Positions 42,065-50,012 of a stretch of 64,000 nt of DNA are shown one piece after another. The notes below the pieces were generated by a model. That model did no database searches. It saw only the letters and a program-made list of their open reading frames with translations, and was not told the origin of the DNA. The translations under genes were made by a program, and so were the position numbers. How positions within the stretch are numbered: position 1 is the first letter of the stretch; every line of letters starts with the position of its first letter. This stretch comes from Glycomyces artemisiae (GTDB taxonomy: Bacteria; Actinomycetota; Actinomycetes; Mycobacteriales; Micromonosporaceae): positions 372,001-436,000 of the forward strand of contig NZ_PVTJ01000003.1 of the NCBI RefSeq assembly GCF_003002955.1, written 5' to 3'.

Positions 42065-42105
42065 CGGCCGCCCGCCGGGCTCTGCGCGAGCCCGGCGGGC
42101 GGCCG
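42065..42105. terminator. Bidirectional terminator between NmrA-like and pirin-GNAT genes
   Basis: An exceptionally long perfect stem: 18 bp, 42065-42082 with 42088-42105, 5-nt loop TGCGC, filling the whole gap between the two convergent stop codons. Confidence 0.85.
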
Positions 42106-42106
42106 T

Positions 42107-43453
42107 TCACTGCTGCGGGCCGAGTTCGGCCTCCAGCCAGTGGAGGACCTGCGGCGAGGGCCGGTCGACGGCCTCGGCGAACTCGGGGTGCCTCTTGACG
42201 AAGCGGGCGACGTACGGGCAGACGGGGACGATGCGCATCCCGGCTTCGCGCGCGTCGAGGAGCGCCTGCTCGACCAGTGTGGACGCCAGGCCCTTCCGGG
42301 CGAAGGATTTGTCCACTTCGGTGTGGTAGAAGATCCGCTGGCCGCCGCGGTCGCGGTAGGCGGTCAGGCCCGCGCGGGCGCCGTCGACCGCGATCTCGTA
42401 GCGCCGCTCAGCGTCGACGCGGCGCACGACCGGCTCGGCCGTGGTCTCTTCCGAGTACTCATCGGTCCGCTCGGGCGGCGGCGGGTTGCGCCGGGGCATG
42501 ATGACGGCGTTCGGCAGCGGTGGCGCGGGGAGGCGGCTGCCGGGGTAGCCCTCGACGGCGCCGAAGCGGTCGGTGGCGGCCTCCCACTCGTCGCGGGCCT
42601 CCACGATCTCGTCGTGGGTGCGGGCGATGAAGTTCCACCACATGACGATCTCCTCCTCGAACGGCGGGCCGCCGAGCAGGATCAGCCGCGCCGGGGCGTC
42701 GGCGTCGTTCGCCAGGGTCAGGGTCGCGGCCCCGGGCGCGGCGTAGCCGAGTTCGGCGTGGCGGAGCAGGGTGCCGTCGAGGCGGACCTCCCCCGCGTCG
42801 ACGAGCACGCCGTGTTCGAAGGAGCGGTCGACGTCGAGCACCGCAGTGGAGCGCGGCGCGAGGTCGATCTGGGCGCCCAGCAGCGGCGTGAACGTGCGGA
42901 CCGGCGAGGCGGACCCGGCCAGCGCGCCGAGGAAGACCCGGATCTCCGCGCCCTCGACGTGCACCGGTTCGGGCACGTAGTGCTGGAAGTCGCGGCCCGC
43001 GTGCCGGTCGGCCTCGGGGAGCGCGACCCACAGCTGGACGCCGTGGACGACGGTGGTGGCGGGGGTGGAGACCTCGGAGTGGGCGATGCCGCGGCCGCCG
43101 GTCATGAGGTTCATCTCGCCGGGGCGGATGAGCGCGTGGGTGCCGAGGCTGTCGCGGTGCTCGATCTCGCCGCTGAAGAGCCAGCTGACGGTCTGGAGGC
43201 CGGTGTGCGGGTGCGGCGCCACGTCCATGCCGCCGGTCTCCGGGACCGCGACCGGGCCGTAGTGGTCGGCGAAGCACCAGGCGCCGATGAGGGTGCGGGC
43301 CCGCTGCGGGAGGGTGCGCCGGACCAGCAGCGCCCGGGGGCCGCCGAGGGGGACTTCGCGGGCTTCGAGGACTTCGACACCGCCCGCGGCGCCGACGGGC
43401 GGCACGCACCGCACCGCCTCCGGGGCCGTCTCCGTGTTGCTCACCTGGACCAC
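42107..43453 (-). CDS. Pirin fused to a GNAT-like acetyltransferase domain
   Basis: 448 residues, GTG start at 43453 (GTG 43444 also possible). Residues ~20-320 are a pirin bicupin: FADHYGP, metal motif APHPHTGLQTVSWLFSGEIEHRDS, GGRGIAHSE and the C-terminal GGPPFEEEIVMWWNFIARTHDEI. A proline-rich linker (NPPPPERTDEYSEE, ~residues 332-345) leads to a small GNAT-like domain (~355-448) of the YjdJ/CG type (AGLTAYRDRGGQRIFYHTEVDKSFARKGLASTLVEQAL, VPVCPYVARFVKRHPEF). Pirins bind Fe and act as redox-responsive cofactors or quercetin dioxygenases; CG-type GNATs are small acyl-CoA transferases. The fusion is unusual. A MarR-type site lies just upstream (43467-43484). Confidence 0.85.
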   Translation of the reverse strand: MVQVSNTETAPEAVRCVPPVGAAGGVEVLEAREVPLGGPRALLVRRTLPQRARTLIGAWCFADHYGPVAVPETGGMDVAPHPHTGLQTVSWLFSGEIEHRDSLGTHALIRPGEMNLMTGGRGIAHSEVSTPATTVVHGVQLWVALPEADRHAGRDFQHYVPEPVHVEGAEIRVFLGALAGSASPVRTFTPLLGAQIDLAPRSTAVLDVDRSFEHGVLVDAGEVRLDGTLLRHAELGYAAPGAATLTLANDADAPARLILLGGPPFEEEIVMWWNFIARTHDEIVEARDEWEAATDRFGAVEGYPGSRLPAPPLPNAVIMPRRNPPPPERTDEYSEETTAEPVVRRVDAERRYEIAVDGARAGLTAYRDRGGQRIFYHTEVDKSFARKGLASTLVEQALLDAREAGMRIVPVCPYVARFVKRHPEFAEAVDRPSPQVLHWLEAELGPQQ

Positions 43454-43466
43454 CTGCCGTTCGAAC

Positions 43467-43484
43467 TGGTTGTCACATCATCTA
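43467..43484. promoter_or_regulatory. MarR-type operator before the pirin-GNAT gene
   Basis: TGGTTGTCACATCATCTA, matching TAGTTGACGCGTCATCTA (41012) at 14 of 18 positions and TAGTTGACATATCATCTG (44987) at 14 of 18. It lies 14 bp upstream of the GTG start, a position suited to repression. Confidence 0.6.
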
Positions 43485-43576
43485 TATGTCGACGAGCTTA
43501 GTCCTACGATCATGGACGCCGGCCGCATCCGCGGTCGGTTCTCGAAAGAGGCGCAGCGCGAGCAGGTGCCGCGGCG

Positions 43577-44455
43577 TCAGCGGTCGTAGGCGAGGCGGGC
43601 GGTGCGCGGGACCGGGCCGAAGGCGCCGGACTGGAAGTCCTGGAACGCCTGGGCGATCTCGGTGCGGCTGTTCATGACGAACGGGCCGCCGAACGCGACG
43701 GGCTCGCGCAGCGGCGTGCCGCTGTAGACCATGATGCGCGCCGGGGCGTCGCCGTCGGGGACGGCCAGGTGCAGCACCGTCTCGTCAACGCCCGCAACGG
43801 GATCGGACCAGCCGGTCTGCCCGGCGGCGACCTCGCGTCCGCCGACGAGCGCGCGGCCCGCGACCACGTGCGCGAACAGCCGGTGCTCCCCTGGGACGGC
43901 GAGGTCGAAGGACGACTGCGGGTCGATCGCGGCGAGCAGGCCCTGCACCGGCTGGTGGGTCTGCGCCGTCCCGGTCACGCCCGCGACGGTGCCCGCGTGG
44001 ACGTCGATCGAGACGCCCGGCGCCTCGAAGCGCCGCATCTTGGCGAGCGTGAGGTCCTGGTAGCGGGAGTCGGTGAGCTTCTTGGCCTTGGGCAGGTTGA
44101 GCCAGAGCTGGAGGGTGTGCGCGTGCTCGTTGCGGTAGGCGAGCTCGCGGTGGACGATGCCCTTCCCGGCGGTCATCCACTGCACCTCCCCCGGTTCGAG
44201 GGCGCCCGCGTGCCCGAGGTTGTCGCCGTGTTCGAGCACGCCGTCGATGACGAGCGTGACGGTTTCGAGCCCGCGGTGCGGGTGCCATTCGAAGCCGGGC
44301 TCGGAGAACCAGTCCTCGGCCATGATGAGGAACGGGTCGGTGAGCGCGGGGTCGTTGGGCGCGAAGGCCAGCGCCTTGTCGTCGACCTGGGAGTCGGGCC
44401 CCAGGCGGCGGGCGTCCTCGATCCGGTCGAGGGTGCGGGCGGTCGTTGCGGTCAT
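43577..44455 (-). CDS. Pirin family protein
   Basis: 292 residues from ATG 44455 (GGAGA about 9 nt upstream; ATG 44464 would leave no spacing). Bicupin with FLIMAEDWFSEPGFEWHPHRGLETVTLVIDG (metal His pair and Glu, ~residues 39-69), GEVQWMTAGKGIVHRELA, and the C-terminal GTPLREPVAFGGPFVMNSRTEIAQAFQDFQSG. Pirins are non-haem iron proteins. It follows the TPR gene in the same direction across a stem-loop (44483-44508), so the two probably share a MarR-controlled promoter. Confidence 0.88.
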   Translation of the reverse strand: MTATTARTLDRIEDARRLGPDSQVDDKALAFAPNDPALTDPFLIMAEDWFSEPGFEWHPHRGLETVTLVIDGVLEHGDNLGHAGALEPGEVQWMTAGKGIVHRELAYRNEHAHTLQLWLNLPKAKKLTDSRYQDLTLAKMRRFEAPGVSIDVHAGTVAGVTGTAQTHQPVQGLLAAIDPQSSFDLAVPGEHRLFAHVVAGRALVGGREVAAGQTGWSDPVAGVDETVLHLAVPDGDAPARIMVYSGTPLREPVAFGGPFVMNSRTEIAQAFQDFQSGAFGPVPRTARLAYDR

Positions 44456-44482
44456 GTGGTTCATTCTCCGCTCGTTCGGTGG

Positions 44483-44508
44483 GGCCGGGCGCCGTTCGGC
44501 GCCCGGCC
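44483..44508. terminator. Stem-loop between TPR and pirin genes
   Basis: Perfect 11-bp stem GGCCGGGCGCC/GGCGCCCGGCC (44483-44493 with 44498-44508), 4-nt loop GTTC. Placed between two co-directional genes, so it may attenuate rather than fully terminate. Confidence 0.6.
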
Positions 44509-44519
44509 GGTGGCTCGGG

Positions 44520-44966
44520 CTACTCGGCGGCCGCGACGCCGAAGGCGGCGGCCATGCGCTTCCAGGACGCGGCCTCGTCGTGGCGGCCCTGGCGTTCGAG
44601 GGTGCGGGCGAGCAGCAGGTGGGCGTAGTGCTCGACCGGGTCGCGGTCGATGAGCTCGCGGAGCTGCTCCTCGGCCCGGCGCAGCTGCGCGGAGTGGTAG
44701 TAGGCGCGGGCGAGCAGGAGGCGGGGCCCGGTCGGGCCGGGGGCCTCCTCGACGAGCGCGGCGAGGAGCTTCGCGGCCCCGATGTAGTCGCGGGCCTCGA
44801 AACGGGCGTTCGCCCGCTCCCAGCGCTCGAACGGCCCCTCCTCGCGGGGCGCCGGCACGCCGCCGGGGGCGACACCGTCCGCGACGCCGTCGAACAGGTG
44901 CGTCGCGGCTACGAAGCGGTCGGGGGCGGCCTCGCCGCTGGGCAGGAAGTCGTTGAAGTCGTTCAC
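44520..44966 (-). CDS. Tetratricopeptide-repeat protein
   Basis: 148 residues, GTG start at 44966 with GGAGG upstream. Starts MNDFNDFLPS. The centre holds about three TPR-like helical pairs: WERANARFEARDYIGAAKLLAALVEEAPG, PRLLLARAYYHSAQLRRAEEQLRELIDRDP and YAHLLLARTLERQGRHDEAASWKRMAAAFG. No signal peptide, so cytoplasmic. Small TPR proteins of this form often accompany pirin genes in actinomycetes, but their partner is not known. Headed by a MarR-type operator at 44987-45004. Confidence 0.8.
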   Translation of the reverse strand: MNDFNDFLPSGEAAPDRFVAATHLFDGVADGVAPGGVPAPREEGPFERWERANARFEARDYIGAAKLLAALVEEAPGPTGPRLLLARAYYHSAQLRRAEEQLRELIDRDPVEHYAHLLLARTLERQGRHDEAASWKRMAAAFGVAAAE

Positions 44967-44986
44967 GGCCCTCCGTCACCTCCAAC

Positions 44987-45004
44987 TAGTTGACATATCA
45001 TCTG
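44987..45004. promoter_or_regulatory. MarR-type operator before the TPR-pirin unit
   Basis: TAGTTGACATATCATCTG, identical to the 41012 site at 15 of 18 positions, 20 bp upstream of the TPR start. The 82-bp gap to aztA contains nothing else recognisable. Confidence 0.65.
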
Positions 45005-45050
45005 TACCCGCCGGAACGCCTCCGCGTCCACCCCTATTCCCTCCGACGCC

Positions 45051-45707
45051 TCAGCGGCTTCCGCCGGGGACCGGCGCGGGGGCGATTCGGCCGTGGGCGA
45101 GGGCGAGGTGGTGGTCGGCTTCGGCGGCGTCGGCGGGGTCGTGAGTGGCGTGGACGATCGTGGTGCCGCGGGCGCGCTCCTCGGCGAGGACCGCGGTGAT
45201 GGCGTCCTTGGCGGCGGCGTCGAGGCCGGTGGACGGTTCATCGAGGATGAGCAGGTCGGACTGCTGGGCGAGGCCCTGGGCGAGGAGGACGCGCTGGCGC
45301 TGGCCGCCGGAGAGGGTGCCGAGGCGGCGGGCGGCGAGGTCGGCGACGCCGAGGCGGTCCATGCAGCGGTCCACGATGGACCGGTCGTCGCGGGTGAGGG
45401 GGCGCCACGGGCCGCGGTGGGCCCAGCGACCCATCGCGACGGTCTGGCGGACGGTGATCGGGAGGGCGTCGGCGGCGTCGCTGCGCTGGACCACGAATGC
45501 CGCGCGGCCCGAGTGCGAGCGCCGCAGCGATCCGGAGGCGGGCGGGTGGACCCCGGCGAGGACGCCGAGGAGGGTCGACTTCCCCGATCCGTTGTGCCCG
45601 GTGACCGCCGTGATGCGGTGCAGCGGAACCGCAATGGTGACGTCGTGGAGCACGGTCGCGGCGCCGTAGCGGGCGCTCACCCCGTCCAGCTCGATCGCAG
45701 CGGACAT
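45051..45707 (-). CDS. aztA: Zinc ABC transporter ATPase AztA
   Basis: 218 residues from ATG 45707; GTG 45719 is a longer alternative. Single nucleotide-binding domain: Walker A GHNGSGKST (~residues 37-45), Q-loop VVQRSD, signature TLSGGQRQRVLLAQGLA, Walker B DLLILDEPSTGLD and switch HATHD. It is encoded on the opposite strand from aztB and shares a regulatory region with it that contains a Zur-like box, so both halves of the importer respond to zinc together. Confidence 0.85.
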   Translation of the reverse strand: MSAAIELDGVSARYGAATVLHDVTIAVPLHRITAVTGHNGSGKSTLLGVLAGVHPPASGSLRRSHSGRAAFVVQRSDAADALPITVRQTVAMGRWAHRGPWRPLTRDDRSIVDRCMDRLGVADLAARRLGTLSGGQRQRVLLAQGLAQQSDLLILDEPSTGLDAAAKDAITAVLAEERARGTTIVHATHDPADAAEADHHLALAHGRIAPAPVPGGSR

Positions 45708-45730
45708 GCTGTGGATCACTCCCCCTCGGT

Positions 45731-45769
45731 TTGAATTCGAAAACGATTTTCATTATAGTTCTGGCCGTG
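45731..45769. promoter_or_regulatory. Divergent aztA/aztB promoter with Zur-like box; leaderless aztB start
   Basis: Plus strand: -35 TTGAAT (45731-45736), 17 bp, -10 TATAGT (45754-45759), with GTG 45767 seven bases after the -10, so the aztB mRNA should start at or next to its start codon. Minus strand: -10 TATAAT (45757-45752) for aztA. The dyad GAAAA-CGA-TTTTC (45739-45751) between the plus-strand -35 and -10 resembles a Zur/Fur box and would block both promoters when zinc is ample. Confidence 0.7.
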
Positions 45770-46618
45770 GAATGGTTGACCAGCCCCTTCGAAGTCGGAT
45801 TCGTGGCGCGCGCCCTGTGGGGCGGCCTGCTCGTCTCGGCGATCTGCGGGCTCGCGGGCACATGGGTCGTGCTGCGCGGCATGGCGTTCATGAGCGACGC
45901 CATGTCGCACGGGATGCTCCCGGGCGTCGCCGTCGCCGCGCTCCTCGGCGGGAACCTCCTGCTCGGCGCCGCGCTCAGCGCGCTCGCGATGGCCTTCGGC
46001 ATCACCGCGCTCTCCCGTTCCAAGCGGCTCTCCCAGGACACCGGCATCGGGCTGCTGTTCGTCGGGATGCTCGCGGCGGGCGTCATCATCGTGTCCCGCT
46101 CGCAGTCGTTCGCCGTGGACCTCACCGGGTTCCTGTTCGGCGACGTGCTGTCGGTGCAGCACGCCGACCTCGTCGTCCTCGGCTGCGCCCTCGCCGCGGC
46201 CGTCCTCATCGCCGCCGCCTGCCACCGGTCCTTCGTCGCGCTCGCCTTCGACCGCCGCAAGGCCGCCACCCTCGGCCTGCGCCCGGGCCTGGCCCAGGGC
46301 CTCATGGTCGGGCTCCTGACGCTCGCCATCGCCGCGTCGTTCCACGTCGTCGGCACATTGCTCGTCTTCGGCCTGCTCATCGCGCCGCCCGCGGCGATGG
46401 CTCTGTGGGCCGACCGCATCCCGGTCATCATGGCGGGCGCCGCCCTGCTCGGCGGCGCCGCCACCGCGGGCGGCCTCCTCGCCTCCTGGCACCTCGGGAC
46501 GGCCGCGGGCGCCACCATCGCCGCGCTCGCCGTCGCCTCCTTCTTCGCCTCCGCCCTGGCCGCGCTCGTGCGCGACCGGCTCCCCTTGCGCCCCACCGTA
46601 GAACCGAAAGGACCCTGA
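45767..46618 (+). CDS. aztB: Zinc ABC transporter permease AztB
   Basis: 283 residues from GTG 45767. The longer frame from 45731 would translate the -35, Zur-like box and -10, so it is rejected. ABC-3 type permease with eight or so hydrophobic segments and the family blocks GTWVVLRGMAFMSDAMSHGMLPGVAVA (~residues 29-55), ALAFDRRKAATLGL (coupling helix) and VVGTLLVFGLLIAPPAAM. Moves Zn2+ (or Mn2+) into the cell with AztA and AztC. Stop TGA is immediately followed by the ATG of the next gene. Confidence 0.86.
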   Translation: MEWLTSPFEVGFVARALWGGLLVSAICGLAGTWVVLRGMAFMSDAMSHGMLPGVAVAALLGGNLLLGAALSALAMAFGITALSRSKRLSQDTGIGLLFVGMLAAGVIIVSRSQSFAVDLTGFLFGDVLSVQHADLVVLGCALAAAVLIAAACHRSFVALAFDRRKAATLGLRPGLAQGLMVGLLTLAIAASFHVVGTLLVFGLLIAPPAAMALWADRIPVIMAGAALLGGAATAGGLLASWHLGTAAGATIAALAVASFFASALAALVRDRLPLRPTVEPKGP

Positions 46619-47794
46619 ATGCCGCCGCCCACGAGAGCACCGGCCGCCGCCCTCGCCTGTACAGTCCTCGCCGTCGCAGTCCTCGCGGGCTGCTCCAGCG
46701 GCCCCGGCGACACCGCCGAGGACCCCTCCCCCACGGCGCACGGCTACGTCGAGGGCGCCGAGGAGACCGCCGAGGCGCAGTGGCGGCTCGTCATCGCCGA
46801 CGCCGCCACGGGCGAGGTGTTCCTCCTCGACCCGGTGACGGAGGAGCCGGTCGCCGTCGCCGACGTCGACGGGGCGCGGCAGGCCGCCACCGACGGCCGC
46901 TTCGCGTACGTCTCCGACGGCACGACCACCCACGTGATCGACAGCGGCGCATGGACGGTCGACCACGGCGACCACGTGCACTACTACAAGACCGAGCCGC
47001 GCGCCGTCGGCGACCTCGACACTGACGTGTCCGCTTCGGTCGGCGACCCGGCCGTCACCGTGGTCAACGGCGCGGACGGCCCGGTGGCGCTCGACCGCGA
47101 ATCCCTCGATGCGGGCGAGATCGCGGCGACCGCGACGGTCGAGGCGCAGGCCGCGCTCCCCTACGACCAGCGCCTCCTGGCGATCGACGACGGCACGGTG
47201 ACCGTGCTGGAGCGCGACGGCGGCGGCGGGCGAGCACTCGCCGAGGACTGCCCGGACCCGCAGTCCCCCACCGTCACCCGCCGCGGCGCCGTGTTCGCGT
47301 GCGCCGACGGGGCGCTGCTGGTCTCCGGCGAAGGCGACCTGACCGCGGAGAAGATTCCCTATCCCGCAGGAGCGAGCGTCGACGGCGGCCTCCACCACCG
47401 CCCCGGCACCCCGATGCTCGCCGCCCGCACCGGGGACGGCGGCGTCCTCGTGCTCGACCTCAAGGCGCGCGAGTGGACCGCCCTCGACCGGACCGCACAC
47501 GACCTGGCCGACGCGGTCGCGGTGAGCGCGACCGGCGAAGACTCGCCCGTCCTCGTCCTCACGGAGGACGGCGTGCTCCGCTCCTTCGACCCCGCCACCG
47601 GCGCCGCGCTCGCGCAGACCGAGCTGATGGCCGTCACCGACGGCGCCGCGATCCAGGTCGACACCGCCCGCGCGTACGTCAGCGACCCCGAGGGCGCCGC
47701 GGTCCACGAGATCGACTACCGGGACGAACTGCGCCTGGCCCGCACCTTCGACCTGGACTTCCGGCCCGACCTCATGGTGGAGACGGGATGGTAG
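46619..47794 (+). CDS. AztD-like beta-propeller lipoprotein
   Basis: 391 residues. Lipobox LAGC (Cys25) and a Ser/Gly/Glu linker, then repeated blade motifs such as GEVFLLDPVTEEPVAVADVDG, GRFAYVSDGTTTHVID and ARAYVSDPEGAAVHEIDY. A His cluster VDHGDHVHYYKTEP (~residues 115-128) could bind zinc. It starts directly after the aztB stop and overlaps aztC by 7 bp, so it is an integral part of the zinc operon. It resembles the downstream AztD in layout and is probably a second periplasmic-side zinc chaperone or a regulator of AztC loading. Assignment as AztD-like is from context and fold. Confidence 0.75.
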   Translation: MPPPTRAPAAALACTVLAVAVLAGCSSGPGDTAEDPSPTAHGYVEGAEETAEAQWRLVIADAATGEVFLLDPVTEEPVAVADVDGARQAATDGRFAYVSDGTTTHVIDSGAWTVDHGDHVHYYKTEPRAVGDLDTDVSASVGDPAVTVVNGADGPVALDRESLDAGEIAATATVEAQAALPYDQRLLAIDDGTVTVLERDGGGGRALAEDCPDPQSPTVTRRGAVFACADGALLVSGEGDLTAEKIPYPAGASVDGGLHHRPGTPMLAARTGDGGVLVLDLKAREWTALDRTAHDLADAVAVSATGEDSPVLVLTEDGVLRSFDPATGAALAQTELMAVTDGAAIQVDTARAYVSDPEGAAVHEIDYRDELRLARTFDLDFRPDLMVETGW

Positions 47795-48708
47795 CCGCGC
47801 TCTCACGACGCGCACTCGTGTCGCTCCCCGCCCTCGCCGCCCTGTCGGCTTGCACCGCAACGGGATCGGACCGCTCCGGCATCGTCGTCACCACGAACAT
47901 CCTCGGCGACCTCGTGCGCAACGTCGTCGGGGGGCGGACCGAGGTCACGGTCCTCATGGCCGCGGGCGCCGACCCGCACTCGTTCGGCGTCTCCGCACAG
48001 CAGGCCGCATCGCTGGAACGCGCGGAGCTGCTGGTGCACAACGGCCTCGGCCTCGAAGAGGGCGTCCTCAGCCACATCGAGGCGGCCGTCGCGACGGGCG
48101 TGCCCGACCTCGCGGTCGGCGAGCGCGTCGACCCGATCGACTACACCGCCGACGAGACCGCGGGGCAGCCCGACCCGCACTTCTGGACCGACCCGGTGCG
48201 CGTGAGCGAGGCCGTGGACCTCATCGCCGACAAGGTGATCGAGCACGTCGCGGGCGTCGACGCCGACGAGGTCCGCGCCAGCGCGGACGCGTACCGCTCG
48301 CAAGTGGACGAACTCCACGCGGACGCCGTCGCGGCGTTCGAGCAGATCCCTCCAGAGCATCGCAAGCTCGTCACCAACCACCACGTCTTCGGGTACCTGG
48401 CGCAGCGGTACGGCTTCGAGGTGATCGGCGCGGTCATCCCCAGCGGCACCACCCTCGCCTCTCCCAGCGGTTCCGACTTGAAGGACCTCGCCGACGCCGT
48501 CGCCGCCTCCGGCGTCCCCGTCGTGTTCGCGGACTCCTCGCAGCCCGAGCGGCTCATCGAGGCCATGGCCGAGGAGACCGGGCTCGACATCGCGATCGTC
48601 CCGCTGTTCACCGAGTCCCTCACCGAACCCGGCGGGGGCGCCGGGACCTACCTCGAAATGGCGGCCGCCAACACCGCGGCCATCGCCGAGCACCTCGCCC
48701 CGCAATGA
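47788..48708 (+). CDS. aztC: Zinc-binding lipoprotein AztC
   Basis: 306 residues from ATG 47788, overlapping the previous gene by 7 bp. Lipobox LSAC (Cys22). Cluster A-I metal-binding protein: metal ligand histidines in AGADPHSFGV (~residue 63), DPHFWTD (~residue 131) and LVTNHHVFGYLAQ (~residue 198), and an Asp in FADSSQPERLIEAM. The long His-rich loop of ZnuA is absent, as in AztC, which instead receives zinc from AztD. Feeds AztB. Overlaps the 48705 region by 4 bp. Confidence 0.86.
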   Translation: MVAALSRRALVSLPALAALSACTATGSDRSGIVVTTNILGDLVRNVVGGRTEVTVLMAAGADPHSFGVSAQQAASLERAELLVHNGLGLEEGVLSHIEAAVATGVPDLAVGERVDPIDYTADETAGQPDPHFWTDPVRVSEAVDLIADKVIEHVAGVDADEVRASADAYRSQVDELHADAVAAFEQIPPEHRKLVTNHHVFGYLAQRYGFEVIGAVIPSGTTLASPSGSDLKDLADAVAASGVPVVFADSSQPERLIEAMAEETGLDIAIVPLFTESLTEPGGGAGTYLEMAAANTAAIAEHLAPQ

Positions 48709-48767
48709 CGGACACCCCGCCCATCAGCGGGCCCGCCCCGGGCCCCGACACCCAGAAAAGGATCCAC

Positions 48768-49913
48768 ATGAGAACCCGCACCCTATGGACGCCCGCGCTC
48801 CTCAGCGCCGGGCTCGTGCTCGCCGCCTGCGGCGGCCCCGCCGAGGAGGCCGCCGAGACCGATCCCGTCGAGGTCAACGACGCGCTCGTCGCCACCTACG
48901 ACGGCGGCATCTACGTCCTCGACGGCGAGACGCTCGAAGTCGTGGAGGACCTCCCGCTCGAAGGCTTCAACCGGCTCAACCCCGCCGGGGACGGGCAGCA
49001 CGTGCTCGTGACCACCCCGACCGGGTTCCGCGTCCTCGACGCGACCGGCGCCGCGCTCTCCGACGACGAGTTCCCGGCCGCCGAGGCCGGACACGTGGTC
49101 AACCACGCGGGCGTCACGGTGCTCTTCGCCGACGGCTCCGGCGAGGTCACGATCTTCGACCCGCAGGACCTCGGCGACGGCCTCCCCGAGACCGAGACGT
49201 TCACGACCGAGCACCCGCATCACGGTGTGGCCGTTGAGCTGGCGAACGGCGAGCTGCTCGTGACCCTCGGAGACGAGGAGTTCCGGCCCGGCGTCCAGGT
49301 CCTCGACGCCGAGCGCAACGAGATCGCGCGCAGCGAGGAATGCCCCGGCGTGCACGGGGAGTCGGCCGCCGCCGACGAGACGATCGTCGTCGGCTGCGAG
49401 AACGGCGTGCTCGTCTACCGCGACGGCGCCCTCACCAAGATCGACAGCCCCGACGAGTACGGCCGCATCGGCAACTCCCGCGGCCACGAGGACTCCAGGT
49501 TCGTGCTCGGCGACTACAAGGTCGACCCGGAGGCCGAGCTGGAGCGCCCCGAGCGCGTCTCGGTCATCGACACGGTGACCGGCGAGCTGACGCTCGTCGA
49601 CGTCGGCACCAGCTACAGCTTCCGCTCCCTGGCCCGCGGCCCCGAGGGCGAGGGGCTGCTGCTCGGCACCGACGGCGCGCTCCACGTCATCGACATGGAG
49701 CAGGCGGCCGTCACCGCCTCGTACCCGGTCGTCGACGCCTGGGAGGAGCCCCTCGAATGGCAGGAGGCCCGCCCCGCGGTGTTCGTCCGCGGCGACACGG
49801 CCTACGTGAGCGACCCGGCCGCGCTAAAGATCTACGCCGTGGACGTCGCGACCGGTGAGATCACCGCCGAGACGGAGCTCGCGGGCGCGCCCAACGAGAT
49901 GACGGGCGTCTAG
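48768..49913 (+). CDS. aztD: Zinc metallochaperone AztD
   Basis: 381 residues from ATG 48768 with AAAAGG upstream and a proper lipoprotein signal (LVLAAC, Cys20). An ATG at 48705 overlaps the aztC stop, but would bury the signal behind 21 polar residues. Seven-bladed propeller-type repeats (DGGIYVLDGETLEVV, SGEVTIFDPQDLG, NGELLVTLGDEEF, GALHVIDMEQAAV) with His residues at TEHPHHGVAVE and GVHGESAAAD that match a zinc site. In characterised systems AztD passes zinc directly to AztC. Last gene of the operon; a 14-bp-stem terminator follows. Confidence 0.85.
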   Translation: MRTRTLWTPALLSAGLVLAACGGPAEEAAETDPVEVNDALVATYDGGIYVLDGETLEVVEDLPLEGFNRLNPAGDGQHVLVTTPTGFRVLDATGAALSDDEFPAAEAGHVVNHAGVTVLFADGSGEVTIFDPQDLGDGLPETETFTTEHPHHGVAVELANGELLVTLGDEEFRPGVQVLDAERNEIARSEECPGVHGESAAADETIVVGCENGVLVYRDGALTKIDSPDEYGRIGNSRGHEDSRFVLGDYKVDPEAELERPERVSVIDTVTGELTLVDVGTSYSFRSLARGPEGEGLLLGTDGALHVIDMEQAAVTASYPVVDAWEEPLEWQEARPAVFVRGDTAYVSDPAALKIYAVDVATGEITAETELAGAPNEMTGV

Positions 49914-49923
49914 ACCTTCCCCC

Positions 49924-49960
49924 GGCCCGCCGCGCGCAAGCACAGGGCGCGCGGCGGGCC
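49924..49960. terminator. Terminator after aztD
   Basis: Perfect 14-bp stem GGCCCGCCGCGCGC/GCGCGCGGCGGGCC (49924-49937 with 49947-49960), 9-nt loop, 10 bp after the aztD stop. Confidence 0.82.
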
Positions 49961-50012
49961 CTCTGCGGAATTCGGTTGCGCCCCTGCGGCGCGGCTGCGA
50001 GACTTCCCGGTC

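Noticed and set aside
45731-45766. N-terminal extension of AztB from 45731
   Set aside because: It would translate the -35, Zur-like dyad and -10; GTG 45767 sits 7 bp after the -10.
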